In this document: one piece after another, positions 43,006-51,286 of the stretch
Position numbering within the stretch: the stretch's first letter is position 1
How the letters are laid out: each line of letters starts with the position of its first letter
NCBI RefSeq assembly: GCF_024746815.1
Contig: NZ_CP080527.1
Location: 62,001 to 126,000, forward strand
Length of the DNA: 64,000 bases
Direction of reading: 5' to 3'
From: Mesorhizobium sp. AR07
GTDB taxonomy: Bacteria; Pseudomonadota; Alphaproteobacteria; Rhizobiales; Rhizobiaceae
The notes under the pieces: model-generated
What the model was told of the DNA's origin: nothing
The model's input: only the letters and a program-made list of their open reading frames with translations
The model's database searches: none
Translations under genes and position numbers: made by a program

Positions 43006-44205
43006 ATGCAAACCGTCTCCACTATCCCGCTCGCCGTACCTAATATTGGTCCCGAGGACATCGCATCTGTCCATACCGCAATGACCGATGGTTGGGTGTC
43101 TTCCGTTGGCCCCGATGTTCCTGCATTCGAGCAAGCTGTTGCCGCTGCTAGCGGCACCTCCTCTGCTGTAGCGGTTGCCTCTGGAACTGCCGCTCTCATG
43201 ATCGCGTTGAGGGCCTTACGGATCGGCCGCGGCGATCTGGTGCTATGTCCGACATACACTTTCGTTGCTACCGCCAACGCGATCCACTCAGCGGGGGCTG
43301 ACCCGATCTTCGTGGACATCGACCCGGCAACTTGGGCAATTGACATTAATCACGCGGAACAGATGGTCAGCCGACTGGTTGCGGTTGGCCTGCCCAAACC
43401 GAGGGCAATCATAGTTGTGTACCCAATGGGAAACCCGATCGACATGACTGATGTCAAGGTGTTCGCTGAACGCCATGGGATCCGGATTGTTGCCGATGCG
43501 GCCGCGGCAATCGGTTCGACCTTTGATGGGCGCCCAATCGGAGGGCACGCCGACGCAACGACGTTTTCCTTTAATGGCAACAAGACCATGACCACGGGCG
43601 GCGGCGGGGCCATCGTGGGTGACGACGGTTTCATCGCAGCAGCAAGGAGCTTGGCGTCGACTGGGCGGTTGGGAGTCAATTATGATCATGATAGGCCCGC
43701 TTTCAACGAGCGGATGACCAATATCGAAGCGGCTCTCGGGCGTTCGCAGATCGCACGCCTAGATAGTTTCATCGCAGCCAAGGCGAGAATACGGGCGCGG
43801 CACGATCTTTTTGCGCACAAGCACGATCTGGACGTATTTCCACGACACCGCTTGGCGGAGCGCGGCGATTGGTTTTCCGGTGTAGTCTTACGGCCTGAAA
43901 CAGATATTCGCGATGTCGTTTCCGTGCTCAACTCCCGTGGCATTGGCGTTCGACTCTTTTGGAAACCGATGCACCTCCAAGAGGCCTATGCTCCGCTTCT
44001 CAGCTCGTTGAAGCAGGCAGGTCTCTCCACCGATGATCTTTACCCCGTGGCGGACGCCCTATGGCGAAGGGTTCTACCTCTCCCGTGTTCGACCAATATA
44101 ACCGATCGACAGATCGATGAAGTGCATGCCGTTTTGGCCTACGCTCTAGCCAAAACCGAAGGTGCCAATGATATTCTGTTGACGCGACTGGCGGCAATCG
44201 CTTGA
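43006..44205 (+). CDS. legC: PLP-dependent aminotransferase (LegC-like)
   Basis: 399 residues. A DegT/DnrJ/EryC1-type sugar aminotransferase: VASGTAALMIALRALRIGRG, CPTYTFVATANAIHSAGADP, VVYPMGNPIDM, DAAAAIGSTFDGRPIGG, and the PLP lysine in SFNGNKTMTTGGGGAIV. It would transfer an amino group to C4 of the keto sugar made by LegB. Length agrees with LegC (about 380-400). The stop overlaps the TTG start of the cytidylyltransferase. Confidence 0.9.
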   Translation: MQTVSTIPLAVPNIGPEDIASVHTAMTDGWVSSVGPDVPAFEQAVAAASGTSSAVAVASGTAALMIALRALRIGRGDLVLCPTYTFVATANAIHSAGADPIFVDIDPATWAIDINHAEQMVSRLVAVGLPKPRAIIVVYPMGNPIDMTDVKVFAERHGIRIVADAAAAIGSTFDGRPIGGHADATTFSFNGNKTMTTGGGGAIVGDDGFIAAARSLASTGRLGVNYDHDRPAFNERMTNIEAALGRSQIARLDSFIAAKARIRARHDLFAHKHDLDVFPRHRLAERGDWFSGVVLRPETDIRDVVSVLNSRGIGVRLFWKPMHLQEAYAPLLSSLKQAGLSTDDLYPVADALWRRVLPLPCSTNITDRQIDEVHAVLAYALAKTEGANDILLTRLAAIA

Positions 44206-44978
44206 CCGGACGCATCGGCATCATACTTGCGCGGGCCGGCTCTGTCCGTCTTCCAGGCAAGAATACTCGCGAGTTCGCGGGCAAGCCAATGATAACTTGG
44301 ACCTACGAACGCGCGCTCGCTCTAATCAACCTGGGCCATCTCGATCATGTCGTGGTCTCAACCGATGATCCCGAAGTCATCTACCTCGCGCCCGAAGGTA
44401 TTGAGGCGATCGAGCGCCCTATGCATCTGGCCACGTCATCCGCCACATCGTTCGATGCCGCGGTTCATGCACTTTTGGATGCCGAAATGCGGTTTGGACG
44501 AATGGACATTGTCAGTCTTCTACAACCCACTTCGCCGCTTGCATCCGTTGCATCAGTCGCGAGTGTGATCAGATCGGTGTCTTGTGGCTTTGCCGGCTCC
44601 GCCATTACAGCTTGCGCCATTGGTGAACGTGACCCTTCAACTGGATGGATGCCCACACTGAAATCAAACGGCATGCGGCGTATCACCGAGATCGCGACAG
44701 GCCTAACCATCCCGACCAAAAATCCTGAAGGTCAATTCAATATCGTGAGTATGAAGAGGGCTGACGATTTCGATAATCCGACGCATGTGATCACAGGAGC
44801 GGCTTACTCGGTGGAACGGAATGCCTTCGTCGAACGCGGGGCTTTTATACTGTCCCGTTGCGCCGGCACACTTGTCCCCGCATCTGAGGCTATTGACATT
44901 GACACGATAGAGGATTGGGACGCAGCTGAGAAAATTGCCTTAGGCGGGGCGATCGATAACGTGGCTCCAACTGAATGA
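44202..44978 (+). CDS. legF: CMP-nonulosonate cytidylyltransferase (LegF/NeuA-like)
   Basis: 258 residues, TTG start overlapping the LegC stop (TTGA). IGIILARAGSVRLPGKNTREFAGKPMI is the cytidylyltransferase signature of NeuA, LegF and KdsB-type enzymes. VVVSTDDPEV, LLQPTSPLASVASV and the late DIDTIEDWDAAE (metal-binding Asp residues) also fit. It activates the nine-carbon sugar as CMP-sugar for the polymerase. It is about 20-30 residues longer than minimal NeuA domains. The pathway context favours CMP-legionaminic acid over CMP-sialic acid. Confidence 0.85.
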   Translation: MTGRIGIILARAGSVRLPGKNTREFAGKPMITWTYERALALINLGHLDHVVVSTDDPEVIYLAPEGIEAIERPMHLATSSATSFDAAVHALLDAEMRFGRMDIVSLLQPTSPLASVASVASVIRSVSCGFAGSAITACAIGERDPSTGWMPTLKSNGMRRITEIATGLTIPTKNPEGQFNIVSMKRADDFDNPTHVITGAAYSVERNAFVERGAFILSRCAGTLVPASEAIDIDTIEDWDAAEKIALGGAIDNVAPTE

Positions 44979-45589
44979 AAGATGCAGAGCCAAAACAAAG
45001 GGATGCCCTGGTATCGGAGATCCTGACGAAGGTCACGACGTCCATGCGCAAGGGCGACCTCGGAATGGCTGCCAGGTTGCTAGGCTCCCTGGATCGAGAC
45101 CGTGTGCCGACGGCAACTGAAGTTACTCTGGTTAGCCGATTGTCGCGAATGATCGCGGCGGCCCTTCGTGGGCCGCTAGACGAACAGCGTCTCGTCGAAC
45201 TCATTGCGATTGCCATCCAACTGTCGCCAACCAACGAAGTGGCAGTCGACCTCTCAAGGGCGCTTGCTCAAGGATTGCGCACGCAGGTTGCGTCAACCAT
45301 CGCTCAGGGGGGGTCTATCCCTAGCACATTCGACCTTCTCGTAACGACGTTACCGCTCCTCTCAAGCAAAAGAGTCGACGGCGAGTTGTTCGACGCCGTT
45401 CTGTTCGTGGCTCAGCATATCCCCGACACATCAGAACTAACGCAATTGCTTTGCGAGATGGCGGGGCAATGGCGAAAGGTCGGATTTGACAGCCTCTCAT
45501 CGGAACGTATCGAGTGCCTCACTCAGATAGCATCAAGACATCTAACTTCGCTGTATCCCGGAACCACACAGGAAGAAAACCCTCCATAG
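44975..45589 (+). CDS. Hypothetical helical protein in the capsule operon
   Basis: 204 residues, with ATGA overlap to legF. It appears all-helical (SEILTKVTTSMRKGDLGMAA, RLLGSLDRD, LVELIAIAIQLSPTNEVAVD), with a repeat-like rhythm reminiscent of TPR helices but no clear consensus. No signal peptide. Position between CMP-sugar synthesis and the export genes suggests a cytoplasmic role in chain assembly or in coupling to the transporter. Not recognised. Confidence 0.55.
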   Translation: MKDAEPKQRDALVSEILTKVTTSMRKGDLGMAARLLGSLDRDRVPTATEVTLVSRLSRMIAAALRGPLDEQRLVELIAIAIQLSPTNEVAVDLSRALAQGLRTQVASTIAQGGSIPSTFDLLVTTLPLLSSKRVDGELFDAVLFVAQHIPDTSELTQLLCEMAGQWRKVGFDSLSSERIECLTQIASRHLTSLYPGTTQEENPP

Positions 45590-45672
45590 GCGGCCAACGC
45601 GGTCGTCAAAATCTAGACTAGTCTCACATGCAATGCAGAACTGCCCTAAAATCCCAGACAGAAGGCTATTCC

Positions 45673-47100
45673 ATGTCAAATAAAGTAGGTAAGGACCAGC
45701 CACAGAGGCAGAAACAGCCGCGGAGCCGTCGGACACCGGCTCGCCTCGATACACCCAAGCTCGCTGTATCCGACGCGTCAGTCGGTGTTGGCCGACGCGA
45801 AGCGAGCTCAGGACGTGGGGATTTTCGCATGATTTCGGCGCAGACCATAACCCGTATAGGCGATCATGAATCCGCGATAAAAATTTATATGGATATCCTT
45901 TCTGAGCGACCCAAGGACAAGCCCGCCCTTGCGGCACTTGCCCGTATTGGCATTTCGCGCAAAAACATTGATATCCTTGGCACGGTGGCCAAGCAAGCTG
46001 GCCTTCTCGATCAAGCTACATTGGCATCGTTGGTCGGTCTTCTTCTAAGAGCTGACGCTGTATTCGTGTTGCGTGATATGATCCTACGAGAAGGAATTCT
46101 TGCTGCTGATTTTGTTGCCCCAACCGTCCGCCGTTGCCACTCTATGTTGCGCAATACCGCTGGTGGGAATGATGAAAGTCGTGCTCACAGGGCTCTTCTT
46201 TGCCATTGTATTCTCGACATCGCTCCCGACGATGCGTCCGCCCGGAGCGGTCTCGCCCGTCTGTTCGAGAAAGAGCTCGTTGCCGCCCGTAAACTTTCGG
46301 GAAGCGAACTGAGGAAGGCCGCGGCGAAGGTACTCGATGAAGACCCACGAAATGCCGAGGCCTTGCGATTGCACGCGGCGGCATGCCTTGACATGGGCGA
46401 CCTTGCTTCGGCCTATGTTTCGCTGGCGCGGCTTCCCAATGCCGATCTGACACAACCTAGGATTTCGGCGCAATTCGTCGTTGCCTCGTCTGCGTCGCGC
46501 TCACTAGAGGAGCAAGTGGACGATCTGCGTCGGCTCGATGGTAGTAAAACAGATAAAAATGCGGTGCTCGTACATCGCGCGAGCAGAATAGGTCTCAAAG
46601 CAGCGTCCACTGCTGGGGATTACGCGGCTGTTATCGCCTTCGCGGATCTTGTGCTAGCGCAAAATGAAGGCGACGTTGTTGCGGTTAAGCTGCGTTCCGC
46701 TGCCATTACACAGCTTAATCGAAGCCTCCAGAAGGCCATAAGAGCCGGGGTAGTTTCCCAGGTTGAGGCCTTGTGGGACAGTATCGCCAATGTCGCTGAC
46801 GTTGAGGTGAGTGGCGCCGCCATGCGGTTTTTTCTCCGCACGAAGGACTACGGGCGGGCAGAGGCTATCGCTGAGAATCTGTTGCTGATCGAGCGTGAAA
46901 ACTCGATAGCTAATGGGGTCAAGGCAAAACTACACCATGAGCGCGGGGAATATGGTCAGGCGCTTCACCGGGCAATGACCGTTCTCAAGAACAACCCACA
47001 AGATTTAGCCATGATGCGTATCATACAATATGCTGGTGCAAGGCTCACTCCTGCGCAGCGCCCGAAGAGCATATCGGCGAATAATGTCAGGAACCGATGA
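45673..47100 (+). CDS. TPR-like repeat protein in the capsule export operon
   Basis: 475 residues from MSNKVGKDQPQRQKQPRSRR; a longer frame begins at 45628. A basic, disordered N-terminus of about 60 residues is followed by helix pairs that resemble TPR units: IGDHESAIKIYMDILSERPK, ALLCHCILDIAPDDASARSG, VLDEDPRNAEALRLHAAACL, YGQALHRAMTVLKNNPQDLA. There is no signal peptide. The stop overlaps the permease start (ATGA). It could scaffold biosynthetic enzymes to the ABC transporter, as known for other capsule complexes, but there is no direct evidence. Confidence 0.65.
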   Translation: MSNKVGKDQPQRQKQPRSRRTPARLDTPKLAVSDASVGVGRREASSGRGDFRMISAQTITRIGDHESAIKIYMDILSERPKDKPALAALARIGISRKNIDILGTVAKQAGLLDQATLASLVGLLLRADAVFVLRDMILREGILAADFVAPTVRRCHSMLRNTAGGNDESRAHRALLCHCILDIAPDDASARSGLARLFEKELVAARKLSGSELRKAAAKVLDEDPRNAEALRLHAAACLDMGDLASAYVSLARLPNADLTQPRISAQFVVASSASRSLEEQVDDLRRLDGSKTDKNAVLVHRASRIGLKAASTAGDYAAVIAFADLVLAQNEGDVVAVKLRSAAITQLNRSLQKAIRAGVVSQVEALWDSIANVADVEVSGAAMRFFLRTKDYGRAEAIAENLLLIERENSIANGVKAKLHHERGEYGQALHRAMTVLKNNPQDLAMMRIIQYAGARLTPAQRPKSISANNVRNR

Positions 47101-48173
47101 GTCGGGAACCACAGGAGCCTGCCGTCATGGATGTATCGGCGCTCTCCATGGCTGGAGAGGCCGAAGCATCTGCGCGGATCGAGATATATAACAGATATGT
47201 GGAGCAGGCGACTGGACCTGTCGAGCGTCTCCGGCGTGAGATCGAGGTCCTTGCTTTTGAATCGGGACGCAGAAAGAAAATTGCCGAGTCACAGGCTCGC
47301 AAGGTCCGTACTAGTGTCGGCAGTCCACGCGCGGATGCAATCCTGATACAATCGATCAGTGGAATTGTCGGGGCAGTGGATGTGCCGCGTCCGCCCCGCC
47401 GCGCGCCTGCATTGGCAGTTTGGTCTGCGTTATGGGGGTTAAGATTCCATACAGATATGAATAGTGACCGGCTCGGTATGTTCTGGTGGCTTGTTGAGCC
47501 CCTTCTGCACGTAATCCTGATCACGTTTGCTACACTTCTCTTGCACGGTGGAGAAGTGTTCGACATGCCGGCCTTTCCATTCGCAGTTATTGGGGTCATT
47601 GTCTGGCTTACCTTCCGTACGACCTTCTTAGCAGCACTAGCCGGGCCAGGCGCGTTGGTACATTTAATTGATCACCCCGACGTTTCGCGATTCGATGTGA
47701 TCGTGGGAACTTCGGTCAAAGGTGTGATAGTCAATAGCTGCATTGGGATTGTCATGCTTGGTGGGTGCGTGGCGGCCCGGGTGACCCGCTTGCCGGAAAA
47801 TCCGCTGATGTTTGCGGGAGCACTTGCGTCGACTGCCGCCCTTGGGCTTGGTAGCGGTCTAATTGCATACCACGGTTCTCTTTATTATCCAGGGCTTAGA
47901 AAAATTTACGTAATGATTCTACGAATCATAGCGACATTCTCGGGTTTGTTCTTTGTGAGCGAACAGGTCCCCGGGGAGTATGCGGCGTATGTCTTATGGA
48001 ACCCCATCCTGCACCTATCGCAATTTGCGCGGAGTGGCTGGTTTTATACGTATGATAGCACGGACGCATCGTTTGTTTACGTCTTCTCTTTCCTTTGCGC
48101 TACGCTGGCTATCGGATTTGGCTGTGCCGTGATGGACCGCCGTGCCCGCGCACGACACGGGGAATACGCATGA
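47097..48173 (+). CDS. kpsM: KpsM-type ABC-2 permease with an N-terminal extension
   Basis: 358 residues, against about 260 for ordinary KpsM. The first 115 residues form an extra charged, helical domain (RIEIYNRYVEQATGPVERLR, then REIEVLAFESGRRKKIAES). After that come six hydrophobic segments, such as FWWLVEPLLHVILITFATLL, PFAVIGVIVWLTFRTTFLAA and VYVFSFLCATLAIGFGCAVM. DRLGMFWWLVEPLLH is the typical KpsM coupling-helix region. It moves capsule chains across the inner membrane with an ATPase partner. The partner encoded next (ATGA overlap) lacks nucleotide-binding motifs, which is unusual. Confidence 0.85.
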   Translation: MSREPQEPAVMDVSALSMAGEAEASARIEIYNRYVEQATGPVERLRREIEVLAFESGRRKKIAESQARKVRTSVGSPRADAILIQSISGIVGAVDVPRPPRRAPALAVWSALWGLRFHTDMNSDRLGMFWWLVEPLLHVILITFATLLLHGGEVFDMPAFPFAVIGVIVWLTFRTTFLAALAGPGALVHLIDHPDVSRFDVIVGTSVKGVIVNSCIGIVMLGGCVAARVTRLPENPLMFAGALASTAALGLGSGLIAYHGSLYYPGLRKIYVMILRIIATFSGLFFVSEQVPGEYAAYVLWNPILHLSQFARSGWFYTYDSTDASFVYVFSFLCATLAIGFGCAVMDRRARARHGEYA

Positions 48174-48898
48174 GGTCAGCAGGGCGTATAAGCTTAAGGG
48201 ATGTCCACCTTGTTGAGCGGGTTTCGCCGGTAGGGCGATCTTCTCGCCGCAGAATAGTATTATCGGGTGCCAGCGTCGACATCGCCGCGGATCGCTATAT
48301 TCTCACAGGCGAGGAGAACGATCGGCGGTGTCTGGTCGATCTGATCGTTGGACGCAGAGACCCAGCGCTGGGATCCATTAGCAGAGAGGGTCGTTGCTCC
48401 TATCCCGTGGGGAGGACCAGTCCCTTTGCGATCCCGGTACGTGGGGCTGAAATCGTGAATTTCATGGGGGAGATATATGGTTTCGATGCGAGCCATGCAT
48501 TGCGCGAACTCCACGGTATCCTGCCATGGCCCAACATACTTGAAACCAGGCTCGACAAGGCTGAAGCTCATCAGCGTCTTGCATTATCGATAGCCATGGC
48601 AAGGTTTATCGATGTTGACATTCTTGTCATCGATGGCGCTTTGGCCCACCCGGCGTTTCCTGAGCGATTCCTTCGCTATGTCGGGGGACTGCTGTCGGAG
48701 CACGTTGCAGGGCGTCTCATTTTGTTTTCTTCACGGCAGTTCAATGTGGCGCGCGCGTTTGCGAACCTCGCTGTTAACATCACAGACGGCAAATTGTTCA
48801 TAAGTAACGAGATCATGGCGTCTCAATTACCTAGCGTTGGTGAAGAGACACCGGCGGATGAACCGGAGTTGGTGTGCGAAGAAGTTGATTTGATTTGA
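48170..48898 (+). CDS. KpsT-type ABC transporter subunit with all ATPase motifs lost
   Basis: 242 residues, ATGA-coupled to kpsM, in the position of kpsT. The overall order matches a KpsT ATPase, but each motif is changed. The Walker A region reads ILTGEENDRRCLVDLIVG, without the glycines, Lys and Ser/Thr. The signature region reads LDKAEAHQRLALSIAMARF without S-G-G or S-S-G. Walker B reads VDILVIDGALAHP with Gly in place of the catalytic Glu. The H-loop reads LILFSSRQFN with no His. The frame is intact and the other sequence is well ordered, so this is not simple decay. It may act as a structural subunit with an ATPase encoded elsewhere. Confidence 0.75.
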   Translation: MRSAGRISLRDVHLVERVSPVGRSSRRRIVLSGASVDIAADRYILTGEENDRRCLVDLIVGRRDPALGSISREGRCSYPVGRTSPFAIPVRGAEIVNFMGEIYGFDASHALRELHGILPWPNILETRLDKAEAHQRLALSIAMARFIDVDILVIDGALAHPAFPERFLRYVGGLLSEHVAGRLILFSSRQFNVARAFANLAVNITDGKLFISNEIMASQLPSVGEETPADEPELVCEEVDLI

Positions 48899-49004
48899 CG
48901 ATCTGTAGAGACTTAAGCTGAAGCGTGGAGCGCTCTAAATCAATCGAACGGATTGGCATGGCGTGGCGACGAACATGCCGAGAGAAAAGCTATAATTGAA
49001 TATT

Positions 49005-49490
49005 ATGTTGGCCGAATGTTGTTCATCTACGGATACGCCGGCTTTGACTTCCACCGTCATTACTCGTTCTTTATTGTCGAAACGGATCGCGGATATGGTT
49101 ATCGGGGAACCGAATGACGTTCGACTGAAAAGTGTCGACGGCCAATGGATTGTTCAGGTCGTCGAAAATGGCAACGTAACTCGGCATTTATTCAACGCTC
49201 AAGACCTTGCCGAGAGCTACGCCGAACTCCAGCGAATGAGACTCGGCCTGCCCGGAAAGCCACCAATTTGGGAGGAGAGCCCGGTGGATGAGCGCTCTAA
49301 GAGGCTTCGAGAAATACCAGACTTCATCATCGACGATGTCCTCGAGCTCGCCGAGTACTCTGATCGCGGTATTGTCACTACCCTAGTTGATACACACGGA
49401 GTTCGCCTCCGTCTCCACCTCACAGTCGTGACCTCGGAATTGCTTTGCGAGCGAATTGCCGACGCGCTGGAGCGCCGGTACGGCGGATAG
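49005..49490 (+). CDS. Hypothetical protein at the end of the capsule operon
   Basis: 161 residues from MLAECCSSTD; a TTG three codons upstream is also possible, and no strong ribosome binding site is visible. Two related halves may exist: LLSKRIADMVIGEPNDVRLK, then SVDGQWIVQVVENGNV, and LLCERIADALERRYGG at the end. The first half resembles an antitoxin- or gas-vesicle-like beta hairpin, but nothing is certain. It lies about 105 bp after the KpsT-like gene, same strand, and before a convergent glycosyltransferase. Confidence 0.45.
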   Translation: MLAECCSSTDTPALTSTVITRSLLSKRIADMVIGEPNDVRLKSVDGQWIVQVVENGNVTRHLFNAQDLAESYAELQRMRLGLPGKPPIWEESPVDERSKRLREIPDFIIDDVLELAEYSDRGIVTTLVDTHGVRLRLHLTVVTSELLCERIADALERRYGG

Positions 49491-49560
49491 GGACCTAAGG
49501 CCAAAAAATCCGAGATCACGCTACGCTGCGGCTCCTCAACTCTTCCTAGCCTCCTAGTTC

Positions 49561-49622
49561 GGACGCCCTTACTCCGCCTGGACGGCGCTATCAGACTTCG
49601 GATGGCAGGGCGTCCTTCTCTT
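49561..49622 (+). terminator. Possible terminator between convergent operons
   Basis: GGACGCCC (49561-49568) pairs with GGGCGTCC (49608-49615), followed by TTCTCTTT. The loop of 39 bases is long, although inner pairing around GCCTGGACGGC may shorten it. It is in the right place between the convergent genes ending at 49490 and 49700. Confidence 0.3.
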
Positions 49623-49699
49623 TGCAGCGACGATACAGTGCTCTCTTCTAACTCGGAGTTAGCGTGAAATGCAGGGATCTTCGTCCGCCTGCCAGACGG

Positions 49700-51220
49700 T
49701 CAAGCTTCATCGGAGGCCACAGGAATATGGAATACCGGAAGCTTTGTATAGTAATCGATAAACGATCGTGTCGCCTGGAAGGCGGAGAGAGTGATATTAG
49801 TGATATCCTGGGTTGAAAGTGCTAAGAGTCGTTCTGGCGCGATATGGAGCCCCGGAGCAGGATGCCTGCCCCAGATAGCGTAACGATCGAAGTCCGAAGC
49901 AACGAGCACAACTGGACAGCCGGCGAGGCAAGCCTCGATCGCAAAATTGCTTGTTCCGGTCACCACAAGGCTTGCTGTCCCCGGCGTCACATCGAAATCT
50001 TCGACCCAAGGCGGAGCCATCTCTCTCCAAACGACTAGTCCCTGGGGCGCGCGTCTATGGGCGGGGTGAGGGCGAACGATGACGTTGTGCCCAGCCTCAG
50101 CCGCTATGCGGCCGAACCTCGACAGATTCCGCAAAATATCCAGTTGGGGCTGAAGCGCTAGCATGACAGGGCCGCAAGATTGCAGCATACGCGGCTCAAT
50201 GGCGCTTCTACCGCGGAATGCCTGCGAATTTCCAAGCGGCTGTCCGGTTCCGACCGAAAGGGTAGCATCGAAGACATCGCAGATGTAACGCTCCGATTGC
50301 GTCATTAAAATTGTGTGTGCAGCGATTGTAGGCAGTCCTAACAACCGGCGCTTAGATGCATGGAATACGGATCGCAATGACATATTCGTCCAATAGACGA
50401 TCGGGTGGGCGGCAAGATCGCAAGGCTGCAGAGGGGTTCCCGCCAATTGCTCAAGGCGGCCGTTCAGGATGCGATGAACGACATGGCTCAATAGAAAAGA
50501 TAGAGCCGGCGGCACGCTTGCCTGCCGTAAGAGACGGAAAGCGCAAATGAGACCAATCGGGCGAAATGACTGAGGAAAAGTGGTCGTCGGCTCGATAACG
50601 ATATCCGGGCGCAGGCCATCCGGCAGGCCCAGCATTGACGAAGTATCTACGAGATGGGATTGCGCTGATCCCAAATGCACACCGTGCATCGAGGCATTGG
50701 ATAGGTGACCATTGTTCACCTCGTCCCATCCCTTGATCTCCTCTGCGGCTGTCGCGGCGAGCCGCTCGTGGAAAGGAAAGGAGGGCCCTTCATAACCACC
50801 TTCACGGCAAACTTCCAGCGCATCGACAAGCGGTCGCAGCAGCCCGACAAGATCGTTCATCACGAGAAATCGGGTCGCCGCGGCGTGGCGGCACGCCAGG
50901 TCGCAAATCTCTTTCGGCACCCCCGTTCCGCTGACCTGCAGAAGTCGGCATAGCTTCTCCGCGACTTGATAAGCGATACGAAAGACACGTTCCTCCGAAC
51001 GCCCGTTCAGCATGAGGTGCTTGCCTCTTACATAATCCGGCATCCGGCCGCCCAGTCGGCGGTCGGCTATTTCGGAAGAGTTGATAAGGACGGGTTGGCC
51101 ATCTCCAGGTACGGTGCTGATTTGCGGCAATCGAAGCATGGAGAGGACTGACGTCCGTTCAAGCGCCGCGCTTGATACTGACAAAGCACGTCGTGCATGA
51201 GCACTCAATCTGATCTCCAA
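49700..51220 (-). CDS. Putative capsule glycosyltransferase (GT-B-like)
   Basis: 506 residues from a TTG start, with an alternative ATG at residue 28. The C-terminal half has the features of capsule-type GT-B enzymes: HNVIVRPHPAHRRAPQGL (the H-P motif), then SLVVTGTSNFAIEACLAGCP and VVLVASDFDRYAIWGRHPAP. The N-terminal half is helical and unassigned. It is the last gene of the LegI-LegH-LegG operon. A job as nonulosonate transferase or polymerase is likely from context; donor and acceptor cannot be told from sequence. Confidence 0.65.
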   Translation of the reverse strand: MEIRLSAHARRALSVSSAALERTSVLSMLRLPQISTVPGDGQPVLINSSEIADRRLGGRMPDYVRGKHLMLNGRSEERVFRIAYQVAEKLCRLLQVSGTGVPKEICDLACRHAAATRFLVMNDLVGLLRPLVDALEVCREGGYEGPSFPFHERLAATAAEEIKGWDEVNNGHLSNASMHGVHLGSAQSHLVDTSSMLGLPDGLRPDIVIEPTTTFPQSFRPIGLICAFRLLRQASVPPALSFLLSHVVHRILNGRLEQLAGTPLQPCDLAAHPIVYWTNMSLRSVFHASKRRLLGLPTIAAHTILMTQSERYICDVFDATLSVGTGQPLGNSQAFRGRSAIEPRMLQSCGPVMLALQPQLDILRNLSRFGRIAAEAGHNVIVRPHPAHRRAPQGLVVWREMAPPWVEDFDVTPGTASLVVTGTSNFAIEACLAGCPVVLVASDFDRYAIWGRHPAPGLHIAPERLLALSTQDITNITLSAFQATRSFIDYYTKLPVFHIPVASDEA

Positions 51221-51286
51221 ACGGATACTATGAACGGCTCAGATGGAACTGGCAGCCTATTCGTCTCTAAAGTCAAAACGGAAGAT

